Positions 22,776 to 33,400 of a stretch of 64,000 nucleotides of DNA are shown piece after piece (position 1 is the stretch's first letter; each line of letters starts with the position of its first letter). The DNA is taken from the NCBI GenBank assembly GCA_034440635.1, contig JAOTON010001252.1:1-64000 (forward strand), given 5' to 3'. The position numbers were made by a program, and so were the translations under genes. Source of the stretch: Lepas anatifera (Eukaryota; Arthropoda; Thecostraca; Lepadidae). The notes below the pieces were generated by a model. The model had not been told where the DNA came from. It did not search any database and was given only the letters and a program-made list of their open reading frames with translations.

Positions 22776-22908
22776 CTGACCCTGGGGCGGGTGTGGCCAC
22801 TGCAGCCATTCCACGTGGTAGGCGTACTGACCCTTCCGTCCGTCTCCCACCTGCAGCCTGTTCGCAGCCGTCACAGCATCCGCGTAAGAAACCAAACGTC
22901 CACCGAAG
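22776..22908 (-). CDS. MKS1: Candidate MKS1 exon upstream of the B9 domain
   Basis: A 133-bp minus-strand exon sits between TTTCTGGCTAG and a near-perfect GTGAGT donor. It needs one base, exactly what the exon at 26136-26228 leaves over (CG plus C gives Arg), and it ends in phase 0. The frame encodes a stretch with RLVSYADAVTAANRLQVG and QYAYHVEWLQWPHPPQ. The last part can be aligned with the WKYTIDNVSPHAQP segment of vertebrate MKS1, which lies between the PDF...PYR motif and the B9 domain. Similarity alone would be weak; splice signals, phase and order carry the call. Confidence 0.6.
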
Positions 22909-23029
22909 CTAGCCAGAAAGTATGCTACGAGCCAATGGAGTTTGCCGATATATTGTTGGCCGTTGGTGGTACTTCTTCTAGCGGTCACACTACATTCGAG
23001 GACGGCCATTCAAAACAGACACTGGCACA

Positions 23030-23165
23030 TTATTACATACTGGCAAAATACTTGCCTGTCAATCGGACTGTCTAGCTAACAAACATTGTCATCGGCCTCT
23101 CCTGCACCGGGGCGGCACTTCCCAAGGCCGCAGGCCGAGGTCTGTTATTGTTGTGCTGTTGTTTA
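23030..23165 (-). repeat. GC-palindrome cassette repeat, copy on minus strand
   Basis: On the minus strand this reads CCTCGGCCTGCGGCC, then a GTGCCG...GGTGCAGGAGAGGCC block, then GACAATGTTTGTTAGC and CAGTCCGATTGACAG. The same order of blocks occurs on the plus strand near 30455-30530, 31785-31870 and 34309-34400. GGCCTGCGGCC is a short perfect hairpin. Confidence 0.7.
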
Positions 23166-23560
23166 GTCTGTTCTGAGGGCTGGTATCAGAGGCTTGAAAC
23201 TTTTATGGATAGAAAAGCACTGCTAAATGAATAAGCGCCACGGTTGCAAATTTTTGAAATTTCAAATGATGGAATACATGATTTTCAACTTTTATTTTTA
23301 CATTTTTTGGTAATTTATCTAGAGTTTTCAAACATGCACTCTTTTAAATCAAGGCAATTTTTAGTTCACACAGAAAATGGAACAAAAAGTCTTAAATTTA
23401 AACTTTTAAATTAGCTTTAAATATAGCACCCTAAATTTGGACGGAAGACTCATGGTCAAAGGTATGGCGTCGAAATAGCTGAACATGCAGCATTTTACGT
23501 TCTAAATCGACTATCCACTTATAGGCCTGTTCGTGCGGTCCTGTTATAAGCACAAAACAA

Positions 23561-23923
23561 ATTCGCCACACGGACAATAGAGCTCTTTATCAAACAGTTA
23601 ATTTTTAACCTTTGAACACTAGACGTTTCAGAATCAGAGTTCCTTCGTCAGTAGATTAAACTCACATCAAACACACTGTAAAGACACATACAAAAACTAA
23701 AGTTCGAAACACATAATTGAAAAACACTCTGAACCGCCTTAGAATGTGTTTTTCAGTGTTTTTCAGTGATGTGTTTCGACTTTTAGCTTTTGTATGTGTC
23801 TTTACAGTGCTTTCTATGTGAGTTTAATCTACTGACGAAGGAACTCTGATTCTGAAACGTCTAGTGTTCCAAAGTTAATAAAATAACTGTTTGATAAAGA
23901 GCTCCATTGTCCGTGTGGCAAAT
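23561..23923. mobile_element. Foldback (hairpin) element
   Basis: The left arm starts ATTCGCCACACGGACAAT and the right arm ends ATTGTCCGTGTGGCAAAT. The inverted arms run about 170 bp each and include the same block of AGAGCTCTTTATCAAACAG, then ACACTAGACGTTTCAGAATC, on opposite strands. The centre near 23742 has extra copies of GTGTTTTTCAGT. The words CTGACGA and GAAAC in each arm have the order of a hammerhead core. Confidence 0.8.
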
Positions 23924-24149
23924 GAAACCGTCAACAGAAAACGCAAAAACAAAATTGAAACGGAAATTTGGGGGTCCTTTTTGGCTAATTCTGTGAAGGT
24001 CTGCATTTCCCAAAATATATCTTTCGATCTAATAGATCGATTTAAGATTTCATTTCAGGTATTCAAAGAGGCTTGCTTCTCTCTTTATATATTTGGAGAT
24101 GACAATGTTCAGACAGACAGTTCTATTTCATGGGCAAAATAAAATACAA

Positions 24150-24440
24150 GTTTTGTAACTTTTTCTTCTCAGCCACCTGGTTTCCAACACGTGACAGCTA
24201 AGGTGTTGAACTTAACACGGCTAGATAGAGAAGTTAATTGCCGTCATTTCTCTCACTTATACCCCCCCCCACTTATCTCTTACGGATATCGAGCTGTAAG
24301 CCAGAAAATAGACTTCAAAGGGGTGATTTTTTATGTTCACTTTTGCTTTGCATCAGGATTTTCAATGGTTAATATCGATTGAAGTGGAGGAAATTCGGCA
24401 GGAAGCTAGCTCGCTGCCATTGCATATGTTGCATATGTTG
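24150..24440 (+). repeat. Dispersed repeat shared with 30830-31140 and 38480-38640
   Basis: Blocks such as GTGTTGAACTTAACACGGCT, TCTCACTTATACC and CTTATCTCTTACGG occur here on plus, and inverted at 38500-38600 and (more diverged) at 30990-31140. The 30.8-31.1 kb copy also matches the stretch with GGAGGAAATTCGGCAGGAAG. Probably fragments of one non-autonomous family. Confidence 0.6.
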
Positions 24441-24489
24441 CCATTGCAACTGGTTGCAGGTTATTGAAACACCAGTGTATCTTGGGAAA

Positions 24490-24800
24490 GTCATGGGAAA
24501 GTAGTTTTTATAGATTTTGAAAAAATCAAGACTATATTTCTCATGAGCCCGAATTCGTAATCCGTGCTTTAGAGACCTAGATCAAGTTTTTATGGTATTT
24601 GTAGAAGCATACAGGTAAAATTTCGTCTAAAAAAGACATATGAGCATAGTCAAAATTCCTGAGGCTATAATTTTCAAACCGTAAGTCACGGAGGAAAATG
24701 AATACGAAAATCGTCATCATCTCTATCAATAACCTCCCTGACAAAAACACACCGAAATCTGCGATATGAGGGTGTTATCGACTTGTAGATCTGTCTTGTC
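24490..24800 (+). repeat. Dispersed repeat shared with 51120-51475
   Basis: About 310 bp align with 51120-51475 in the same orientation. Shared words include GATTTTGAAAAAATCAAGA, GAGGCTATAATTTTCAAACC and GTTATCGACTTGT. No coding content is seen and the ends are not defined. Confidence 0.8.
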
Positions 24801-25510
24801 CCCACATACCTTTTCGTATTTTATCAGGTGTAGGTGCACCAATAAAATGCCTTCGGCAATGAAGTCTCACATCAAAGCCAAGCCGGCACGCCGGGAGTTC
24901 GAAGGGGAAAATGTGAACACATTTTCGGATATTTTCAACCTGATTATCGAAATATCGCATATTGATCACCATTTTAAGACTTTTTCCAAACCAGCGTTTC
25001 ATTGAAGAGTTTTGATAGAATCAAGGAAATCCTAGGTTTCTATTTATTCTCCAAAGCAGTGATAAAAACATTGGGATTACAAAATTGTACACAGCTTTCT
25101 GAGAGCTTTCTGAGCTTTCTGAGAGTGTTTCGTTATTGCCCTTCCTACCCCAGTGCCGTGGCTCATGTTCCTTACTTTTATTAGTCTTCCATAATAGTTA
25201 CTGGGTTGTAGAAAATAGCAAAAAGTTCAGAAAAATGTCTTGCTAAATACAATGCCTGGCGGCGAGCACCGATGCTTCTTGATGCTATCATTATATCATC
25301 AGGTGAAGTTATTTGGCCGGGCCACAGTCGAAAAATATAAACTTGGAGACCACAATATAGAACTAAAATAGACCCAAATAGCCTCCACTGCACATGAGTG
25401 TTGACAATGTCAAGGAACCAAGTCATTTACCATCTCCTGATAACAAAAAACTCAGTTCTAGCATCCAAAACTCGTCGGAGTATTATGGTTTGCTGCCTTC
25501 AAGCTTTTAA

Positions 25511-26131
<621 letters not shown>

Positions 26132-26135
26132 TCAC

Positions 26136-26228
26136 CGGTAGGGCAGTGCCGCCCGGTTGAAGTCAGGCCGCACCGTCAGCTGTCCTGAGCCATTCCAATC
26201 TAGCTGACACAACAGGTGCTCATCCTCC
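26136..26228 (-). CDS. MKS1: Candidate MKS1 exon with PDF...PYR motif
   Basis: A 93-bp minus-strand exon follows ATCGGCAG and is followed by a GTGAGAG donor. It takes one base from the upstream exon (GA plus G gives Glu) and leaves two. The frame encodes HLLCQLDWNGSGQLTVRPDF followed by NRAALPYR. Vertebrate MKS1 has LCTLKVDSNGVITVKPDF followed by a segment ending PYR, so C, L, G, TV, PDF and PYR are all conserved at the same spacing. Phase agrees on both sides with the exons at 26792-26917 and 22776-22908. The donor is followed within five bases by a 617-bp (GA)n tract. Confidence 0.7.
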
Positions 26229-26791
26229 CTGCCGATGCATAATGACGGACCTGAGGTCAGCTGTGTGGTGTTGCGCCATGGGCGTCGAAAGCAGAACGGA
26301 CGGGAGACGTGTCCCTCAATTCGCGAATTACGAGGGGACTCCCCGAACAAATGTATGGGACTCGATGGCGTTCCTTCGTATTTGCTTCCTCTTACATGCG
26401 TGGACCTAGTAGGTGTTCAATATTACCTTGTTTGTGAGGACCTCAATGTTCCAAAATTACCCTATTTGCAAGGTGGATTTTCAGTGTTTTCAAAGACAGG
26501 GAATTTGTGCCACCCCCGAGTCAAAATCACGTGGCGACACACATTTGCGGCGCAAAATTCAGACATGACTTAGACCACGGTAGTGTTTAACACTCGCAAG
26601 AGTTAATATTATTTTATATTCGGGGCTGTCTGCAAACGCAAAAGGAAAGGGATTATGTTAGAAGATTATTGATAGTTTTTCCTTATTTTTTGAAGTAAAT
26701 CACCTCTGATGCAACTTACCTGCTAGTCGAATGTTCCCAGAAATGCTACGATAGAAATCGAACTCACTCGTCTCATTCGCACAGGACTTAC

Positions 26792-26917
26792 TCGACATGA
26801 AGCATGATGAGCATAGAGCGGACCGGTGTGGCGGCAAGCCGGCGCACACGCTGCTGCGGTGACGTCAGGGTCCCGTCCTCAGCCGGCCGGCCTTCTGACT
26901 CGGTCGGCTCTGCCCCG
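26792..26917 (-). CDS. MKS1: Candidate MKS1 exon with TP...M.IM motif
   Basis: A 126-bp minus-strand exon begins after GTGTTCCAG and ends at a perfect GTAAGT donor. Of the possible acceptors only this one gives an open frame with the two bases left by the exon at 28723-28814. The translation ends RRLAATPVRSMLIMLHV, matching the INTPLQTMHIMADL segment of vertebrate MKS1 (TP, M, IM at the same spacing). The first half is Glu/Pro-rich and not conserved. It ends two bases into a codon, as the exon at 26136-26228 requires. Confidence 0.7.
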
Positions 26918-27239
26918 CTGGAACACGGTGCTAGATGCTAGATATACGGGTATGCAGCACGGCCAGAAGGCCTATGTCACCTCCTCACTCCCTATTGCTC
27001 ACTATAAGAGACGGGGCAATTACGTGAGTTTGTGACTTTGCAATCGTAAGTTGATGGGTATGGCAGAAAGCGCATTGCTTTCTTGATATGTAAACACTAT
27101 ATGTATTGTATTATATGTACTATTATATATACTATTATTATATGCACTATGATATGTACACTTTTGTATTCTACCTTGCAAATAAGAATCACAATGCTGG
27201 AGGTAGGAAGGCAGTGACACAACACCTGGCGTAAACAGC

Positions 27240-27600
27240 AAAACCATCCAACTTTGAGTTGGGGAGGCTAAAGTTTCCGACAGAGCCTATGAAGAGCTCA
27301 GTGAATGGCTCGGTACCAAGCCTCTGCCAATTTGTCATTCCTGAAAGTTGGCTGGTATTCGAGCGCCTCAATCTGAAAGATTCTGACATGAAATGGTTCC
27401 GTTGAGGAGCTAGTGACTGGTATAGCTTCCCCAGTTTCAAGGCATTCAAGAACATTTCTGTCGTGAGCGGTCTTATAGAACGTGGTGTGAAGCTAGTGGA
27501 AGATTTCGTGAGTCATCTAAAAGGTAAAAATGTGCAACAGGATCTTCTTCTAACAGTATCACAGTCCTTAAATAGTTCGCAGGAGACTAGAGAGAAGCAC
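27240..27600 (+). pseudogene. Remnant of the unnamed protein family (ERGVK motif)
   Basis: A plus frame with one TGA runs from FVIPESWLVFERLNLKDSD through SFPSFKAFKNISVVSG to ERGVKLVEDFVSHLKGKN and QQDLLLTVSQ. The ERGVK...DF segment parallels ERSVEYITDYSD in the protein carried by the 11308-14269 element. I recall similar AERGVK proteins from other invertebrate genomes, function unknown to me. No inverted ends like those at 11308 were seen nearby. A 118-bp block downstream (27675-27792) recurs at 1255-1362. Confidence 0.55.
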
Positions 27601-27674
27601 CTGCCTCAACGATGTTCTCCAACGAAAGTTACCAGAGAAAGGGTCGCCTCCGAAAAAGCATTCGTGTTTTTTTA

Positions 27675-27792
27675 TATAAATTTTGTCCAAGTTGTTCTCA
27701 GTTCGACTGTTAGAGTCGGAGTCTCACTAAAGTCATCAAGGGACTTGTCACGGAGACCCCAACCCCACCACCCAAACGAGAAACTCCCACAA
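27675..27792 (+). repeat. Dispersed repeat shared with 1255-1362
   Basis: The block reads CAAGTTGTTCTCAGTTCGAC and onward to CCACCCAAACGAGAAACTCC. It aligns with 1255-1362 with scattered substitutions, and both copies end one plus frame at the same TGA. Confidence 0.65.
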
Positions 27793-27809
27793 TGAAGGGT
27801 TGATTTAGA

Positions 27810-28034
27810 AGCCAAAGTTTAACGTCCCACAAAGCACAGGGACGGCCGCCCCGCTCAGGTCACCCTCTCACCAGTCAGTTGCCAGCCGACCTGTACGTCG
27901 GGTAAACTATTGAGCGCCGGAGCGTCTCAGGGGAACCGATCCCAAGCACGGACATGCACTGCCACTGCATGCTTCTGAGCAGCGGGCCGGAGCCCAGCGC
28001 TCTACCAACTGAACTACCGGGATGGCTCAGTGGG
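27810..28034 (-). mobile_element. tRNA-headed SINE
   Basis: Read on the minus strand it begins near CCATCCCGGTAGTTCAGTTG then GTAGAGCGCTGGGCTCC, a tRNA-like head with a good A box (TAGTTCAGTTGGTAGAG). The 3' part ends CCTGTGCTTTGTGGGACG then TTAAACTTTGGCTTC. It is bracketed by 8-bp direct repeats GATTTAGA at 27802-27809 and 28035-28042. A B-box-like GATCGGTTCC follows the head. It lies in the MKS1 intron between 28723 and 42132 or in flanking sequence near exon 28723-28814. Confidence 0.75.
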
Positions 28035-28722
28035 GATTTAGAGTACTAGGTTGGTGAACCATGTAACTCCAGGTCTCATGTGAAATATCACGCATTTATG
28101 TTACGCTGCAACTAGATCTGACAAGTAAATGAAAGCTTTTTGAAGTCCATCTATCGTTCTTATACGCACGCACCTGCCACGCTGACTTTACTGGTAGGTT
28201 ATGCACCACTTTCATCCCAATGTAACAACGGGAGAATGCAACGCCGGGCGGCCAATCTGGCGCCTAAAACATGAAATCTATAACCGTTTTGAGGCGATCT
28301 TTCCCGTTGTCGTAGACGCTTGAAATGTGGGACATTGAAATCAGAATTGAATATATAATGGGGAAAAGTGGATTTCAGTCTGAAAAGTAAAAAAGTTTTT
28401 TTTGAACGACCCTACTCCACTATACATTCTGACGCGAATTTTCCACTTACTCACCTCACATTCTGCACCGAATTTTCCACTCAACACCCTTGCACAAAAC
28501 CTGTTTTGGGACACTGCACTCTACAAACATGAATATCTGAGGCAGCACGAGGTATCGCAAGCCGTCGGATACTACTGCTGCCTGGGTTCCCCTGATGGAC
28601 CAGCGTACCACAGGGCCATTTGTTCCTGTCACTTCTCTCATTATTTAAATTCCCAAATATCAATTGAAGAAGGGAGGTGACTACAAACGGTCTCCCTTCT
28701 GGGCGTGACCAAGGCGGGTTAC

Positions 28723-28814
28723 CAGTGTGAAGCCGGCGGCCGGTACATCAGCTGCATCAGCCTCTCCGCCAGCAGGGTGGGGGGCAGCTCCGGACTCAGC
28801 ATTCGACGCCGCCG
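28723..28814 (-). CDS. MKS1: Candidate MKS1 exon with LLAERL motif
   Basis: A 92-bp minus-strand exon lies between GTGTGCCCGCAG and a GTAACC donor. It starts in phase 0 and leaves two bases, as the exon at 26792-26917 needs. The frame reads RRRRMLSPELPPTLLAERLM and onward. This resembles the EVPSFLVERMANV segment of vertebrate MKS1, which precedes the TP...M.IM segment by a similar distance. The MKS1 segment with FTYTDSDRY should lie in an upstream exon between here and 42132, but I could not find it. Confidence 0.6.
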
Positions 28815-29246
28815 CTGCGGGCACACGGTGCACCGTCACACTCGCACAACGCACGGCTCTCAGCACCTCAACTACCTCTGGTATTTCTCAGGCAGTGACC
28901 CGACCCCAATTTTCCCTATTTTTCATCAAATCAATTCTGATGACTTTTAGGCCATTTTTCCACCCCGACCCCTCCCATCACCCATCTAGAGCTGGGTTCT
29001 CGAATTTTTATTGTCAACCATACTCTATACACAGAAGACAATAATCGTCATGTGGATTTGAACATTACTTCACCATCATTGAACTGTCTTGACTATCATC
29101 GTGTGTGTGCACAATTTACTCTAGGTTGCTTCAAAGCATGCTTCAGAGTCCATTTTAATGCACATCTGGATATGAAACGGTCGATTGAAGCAGATGCAGC
29201 GATTAATCCCATTTTTCCTGGAAACACCCGCGGCCGCACACGCACG

Positions 29247-29263
29247 CACGCACGCACGCACGC

Positions 29264-29312
<49 letters not shown>

Positions 29313-29560
29313 TATAGATATATAGATATATAGATAGATAGATGGATAGACGGATAGACGGATAGATAAATAGAGAGAGAGAGAGCGAGCGAGAGAGAGC
29401 GAGAGAGAGCGAGAGAGAGCGAGAGAGGGCGAGGCGAGGAGGCAGAGGCGAGGGGCGAGGCGAGAGAGAGAGAGAGAGAGAAGGAGAGGGAGAGGGAGAG
29501 GGAGAGGGAGAGAGAGAGAAAGAGAAGAGAAGAGAAGAGAAGAGAGAGAGAGAGAGAGCC
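29247..29560. repeat. Compound microsatellite cluster
   Basis: Adjacent tracts of (ACGC)n, (GATA)n with ATAG variants, (GAGA)n mixed with GCGA, then GGCGAGG, GGGAGA and AGAGA runs fill the interval. Long low-complexity frames on the minus strand are translations of it. Confidence 0.9.
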
Positions 29561-29695
29561 GTCCGATAGGTTTTGTTTCAATGTTAATATGAAAACCTGT
29601 GAGCTGCGATGTCAATCATTCTTGTGAACAATCGTGCGATACAAGAGATATTAGTAACTTATATGAATTTTGGACCTTTAATTAATGAACCTCTG

Positions 29696-29976
29696 CAGGG
29701 GCGTAGCCAGGATTTCGCTCAGGGAGGGGCGGCGCCCAGAAAAGGGCCCCTGCGACAGCGCCAAAAGGGCCCTGATGGGTAAAAGGGGCCCTCCTTGTTA
29801 CAGAATAGAGTGCCGAAGAGGGCTTAGGAGGGCCCTGTCTGGTATAAAATGCCAAATTTGGCCACATAGTATAGTGCGGGCGAGCCGCGCTTCGCGCGGC
29901 TCGTGTCCTCGGTGGGGCCCTTCGGGCCCTCAGGGGAGGGCGGCTGTCCCTGCCGCCCCCCTTGTCTACGCCCCTG
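29696..29976. mobile_element. hAT-type MITE with 8-bp target duplication
   Basis: A 281-bp GC-rich element begins CAGGGGCGTAGCCAGG and ends CTTGTCTACGCCCCTG. Perfect 8-bp direct repeats AACCTCTG flank it (29688-29695 and 29977-29984). The CAGGG terminus and 8-bp duplication fit hAT. Internal GGGCCC-rich hairpins (for example GCGAGCCGCGCTTCGCGCGG) are present. No coding capacity. Confidence 0.9.
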
Positions 29977-30098
29977 AACCTCTGCAACATAACTCATAAC
30001 ATAATTAAAGAACTAACCGTCAGAAAGCTAGAAAAAAACTGTAAAAGAAACTCTTAAAATGTGAAACTGAACTAAATGTTAACCGTCACTGTATTAAA

Positions 30099-30100
<2 letters not shown>

Positions 30101-30189
<89 letters not shown>
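30101..30189. repeat. (AT)n microsatellite
   Basis: About 89 bp of uninterrupted AT dinucleotide ends directly at the right arm of the surrounding inverted repeat. Confidence 0.98.
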
Positions 30190-30190
<1 letters not shown>

Positions 30191-30254
30191 GATTGTTTAC
30201 AAGAATGATTGACATCGCAGCTCAAAGGTTTTCATATTGACATTGAAACAAAAT

Positions 30255-30333
30255 CTATTGGACGATTCTTTATCAAGGAATATTAGTTCGTTGGTAAAGC
30301 ACTAATATTCGTTGATAAAGAATTGTGCAATAG
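30255..30333. repeat. 33-bp-arm hairpin
   Basis: CTATTGGACGATTCTTTATC onward to ATATTAGT (30255-30287) is followed after 13 bases by its near-perfect inverse (30301-30333). Only two to four positions mismatch. Confidence 0.85.
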
Positions 30334-30454
30334 ATTCTAAATATCCGATAAATAAAATTTTTACATACCTTACCAGAAGCTAAATCCCGAAAAAAACCTT
30401 TAAGTTGATGTAATATTAGTTCTGGAGAAAAAATGAGGTTAAAATCCTACATAT

Positions 30455-30530
30455 TGAAACCTCGGCCTGCGGCCTGGGCTAACGCCCCACCGGCGCAGGA
30501 GAGCCGCATGACAATGTGCCGAAAGCAAAC
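30455..30530 (+). repeat. GC-palindrome cassette repeat, partial copy
   Basis: Contains CCTCGGCCTGCGGCCTGGG, then CCGGCGCAGGAGAGCCGC and ATGACAATGTGCCG. Downstream sequence differs from the 31.8- and 34.3-kb copies, so this copy is truncated or recombined. Confidence 0.65.
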
Positions 30531-30614
30531 CATATTTCGTTCTTAATGTATCTCTTCATAAGCCTGCAAGCCAGTTTTATCATTCTTTTCTTTGAAATAA
30601 CCAATAAAGAGTAC

Positions 30615-30689
30615 GTGGTCACCCCCGGATTCGAACCGGACCTTCCTGATCAAGAGACAGGGCCTCTAACCACTAGACCACCGTGCCAC
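30615..30689 (-). tRNA. tRNA-like sequence, probable pseudogene or SINE head
   Basis: On the minus strand a 75-base segment has a good A box (TGGTCTAGTGG), an anticodon arm with loop CTCTTGA (anticodon CTT, Lys-like) and a perfect B box (GGTTCGAATCC) in a closed T arm. The acceptor stem does not pair properly with the A box at its usual distance (GGCACGG against GGTGACC). I therefore favour a tRNA pseudogene or the head of a SINE over a working gene. No terminator run of T follows at once. Confidence 0.5.
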
Positions 30690-30829
30690 ACTACTCACCC
30701 TCCCACTAGCTGAACACCTGTGACCCGTCAGGAGGTCACTGGCTGGTACAACTCCGCCGAATATGCCGGGCCGCTGGCGCCGGGTGCTGTGCTTGTCCCG
30801 AAAAGGCACGATATAAAGGTGCTTCTAGA

Positions 30830-31140
30830 AGACGAACCAAGCATTCTTTTGGGCTGAAATTACTTGTATCGTCGAGATAGGATCCTAAGCTAGCTTCATG
30901 CCAAATTTCTTCAACTTCCATCCATTTTAAGGACTTGAAACCATGGTGAGAAGCAAAGGTGGTCCGATAAATTTGGCATCTTATAATACATTTTTGACTA
31001 ATTACTCGAAAGCCATTAGAGATAGGTGGGTAGTATAAGTGAGCGAAATGACCGCAAGTAACTTTCCTATTCAGCCATGTCAGTTCTGAGTTTGTGAGTG
31101 ACATGAGCTTGGAACCAGGAAGATGCAAATAAAATTTTTT
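30830..31140 (-). repeat. Dispersed repeat, inverted copy of 24150-24440
   Basis: Blocks such as AAGCTAGCTTCATGCC, AAATTTCTTCAACTTCC and ATTAGAGATAGGTGGG are inverted, diverged forms of blocks in 24150-24440. Similar blocks recur at 38480-38640. Confidence 0.55.
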
Positions 31141-31559
31141 ACTCAATTTCTATTTATGCCTATAAAACAAAGAATTTCACATTCACAATTTCCATCTCCA
31201 AATATTATCAGGCAGGAGTAATGTTCTTTCATTATTTGAAATGAAAACTCAAATCGGTCAATTAGATTGTGAGATATTAACGTTGAAATGAAATGAACCA
31301 AAATTCAGTCTTCCGGAAGAACTGTAAAAAGTAGGTCAAAATTTTATGTTTTGCACTCAAAACTATGCCTAAGCACTACAAAATTTGCCTAGCCACCCCT
31401 AGGTAACTGCCTTTCAGCTAACTGAGGCCTGTCTTCTGACATTTCGAGCGCACAAGTCGGCCATCAACTTTTAGCGGGTTTTTTGCGCGCGTGAGAAATG
31501 CCGCGTTTTCGCGCAATAAATATTGTCAGATCAGCTCAATTTTTTCCCTCTAGCTGGCC

Positions 31560-32170
31560 CTTGTTATCCATTGAAAAGGACATAAATTTCAAGCTCGTAG
31601 CTTAAGAAGTAAAAATTAGAAAAATATAAAACAGAAAAAGTTTTAGCCAAAATTTCTCAAAAACTATTTTGGATTTCAACTCGGGGCTTCAGTTTGGGTG
31701 TCTGGAGCAGACGGGCTATCATCCTACAAAATTCCAGAGCTCTGACATCAATTCTCAGGACTGACAGACGCCAACAACAACCTCGGCCTGCGGCCTCGGC
31801 AGGTGCCGCTCCGGCGCAGGAAAAGCCGGTGACAATGTACGTTAGGCAAACAGTTCGATTGACAGACGAGTGTTTTCAGCCGTATGATACTTACACCAAC
31901 GCAATTTTCGGACTTTAGGTCTTGTGTTCTCAGTATGACTCCATTCAATCCCCTTTGTAAGCCCATGTTTTCCTATATTAGCATGTCTCTGCAGACTGCT
32001 TCATGTTTGCCCTCTGTTCATGTCACCAAATAAATAAACACACGTAGAATGGTTGTTTTGTTAAGTAAAGACTGGGCATGACCAGAAGAAACGAGATACA
32101 ATACAAAATATGATGGGTTTGCGGACCGTATTTCACCTATACCTACAGATTTTCACCCAATTCAGGCAAT
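31560..32170 (+). repeat. Dispersed repeat with GC-palindrome cassette, copy 3
   Basis: About 600 bp align with 34140-34705 on the same strand. The cassette CCTCGGCCTGCGGCCTCGG lies at about 31780-31800, followed by GCCGGTGACAATGTACG and CAGTTCGATTGACAG. The shared 3' part includes AATAAATAAACACACG and TTTCACCTATACCT. Confidence 0.8.
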
Positions 32171-32204
32171 TTTTTACCGAGTTAGCTTCGGTTACCCTAA
32201 GTCC

Positions 32205-32765
32205 CAGTCCGCATGCGCAGTAACGTCTGCAGTGAATGAGAGCAAAGATACCGTTATAGTTGACTGAAGCATGTTAATATGCCGTTTGTTTGTCTCCTGG
32301 TCTAAATGATCCCTTATAGCCTATTATTCCTTAGAATTCCTTTTGCACATGCGCATAATAGTGCAGCGTCATAATGCCATCAATTAGGATTCGCAGATGA
32401 TATTCTGCTTTTACTCGCAAAAATTTGAGCGAAATCGGTCTATTGGCTCCCGAGATAGCCTCCATGACCATAAGTTCTAGTGCGCATGCGCACAGACCTT
32501 TGTTGTTACCAAGGGTGACAAAACAATCATGCTTAATTTAAGCACGTTGGCTTTCCCTCTGTTCAGGTCCTCCTCTGAAATATCCTTGCCTTTCAGGCTT
32601 ATCTTCATAATTTATTCTGCGCATGCGCAGCGCAGTGCAGCTTCAATGACATTTTTTACTTATATTTCGTGCTATTTTTTTGTTTACAAAATTTCAAGAA
32701 AATCAACCCGTAGGTTGCCGAGATAGCCTCTGTTACCATTAGCTCCAGTGCGCATGCGCAGTGAC
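32205..32765. repeat. Five spaced palindromes of TGCGCATGCGCA type
   Basis: GCATGCGC or ACATGCGC palindromes occur near 32211, 32347, 32481, 32619 and 32749, spaced 131-138 bp apart. The copies at 32481 and 32749 also share CCGAGATAGCCTC and AGTGCGCATGCGCA with flanking sequence. The full motif matches the known consensus of NRF-1-type sites, but an old tandem repeat explains the spacing equally well. Confidence 0.6.
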
Positions 32766-33210
32766 CTTTTGTTGACCGGAATACCACATTCGAAATCTGC
32801 ATGGTCGATTGCCTCTCACTGATATTGTTCGGTAATTTGGTACGGAGTGCAACGAAATCGTCAATCTTTCATATGCTTATATACATACATGGTGGCTATT
32901 CAAATGGTGGTAGATACAATGGGCGGAGCTAGGGGCTGAACTCCCCCCAATGTCAGAATATCTATGGTTAATACAAACACAGAAGCTGTTCCGAGGGAAT
33001 GGCGGGGAAGGCTCCAGTCCCGTACCAGCCCCCATCCTCACTGCTCCCCCGTCCGAAATGTCTCCCATGAGCTATCTCAGCACGCCTCTGGACCCTGCTA
33101 CCGTTCCCTAGACACCTGAGGGCATCACTGCTCACTTCCTCGGATCTCTAAACACGCCTCGGCACCCTCTGCCCTCTAGTCAGGTTCCCGTCCGCCCCGA
33201 CCGGCTAGCC

Positions 33211-33400
33211 ACCCGCTGTATGCACTCGGGTAGAAATGTTATGCCTTTCTTGCACGCATTTACCGGCTACAGACTACTGCCGCGGCACAGAAGGTCCATG
33301 CAAGAAGGGCAGAATGACGTCACTACTGCTTCGGGAAAAACGGGACCGAAGTATTTTGCCCCTCAGTGGCGACCTAGTCGTCAGAGCGTCATGAAACAAA
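33211..33400 (+). pseudogene. Short remnant of a widespread mobile-element protein
   Basis: A plus frame contains RNVMPFLHAFTGY. I recall MPF.HAFTGCDT-type segments from an uncharacterised mobile-element protein abundant in invertebrates. A one-base shift just after FTG would restore the expected residues, so the copy is frameshifted. It is too short for a firm call. Confidence 0.35.

Larger units (their letters stand above)
29556..30275. repeat. Inverted repeat enclosing a hAT MITE
   Basis: The left arm (about 29556-29640) contains GGTTTTGTTTCAATGTTAAT and GAGCTGCGATGTCAATCATT. The right arm (about 30190-30275) contains their inverted forms with a few mismatches. The spacer of about 550 bp contains the MITE at 29696-29976 and the (AT)n tract at 30101-30189. 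Confidence 0.8.

Noticed and set aside
29096..29615. Low-complexity Ser/Leu/Tyr proteins on the minus strand
   Set aside because: They are translations of the compound microsatellite.
32877..33068. Minus-strand frame of 63 codons as a host exon
   Set aside because: No splice sites in phase and no recognisable motif.
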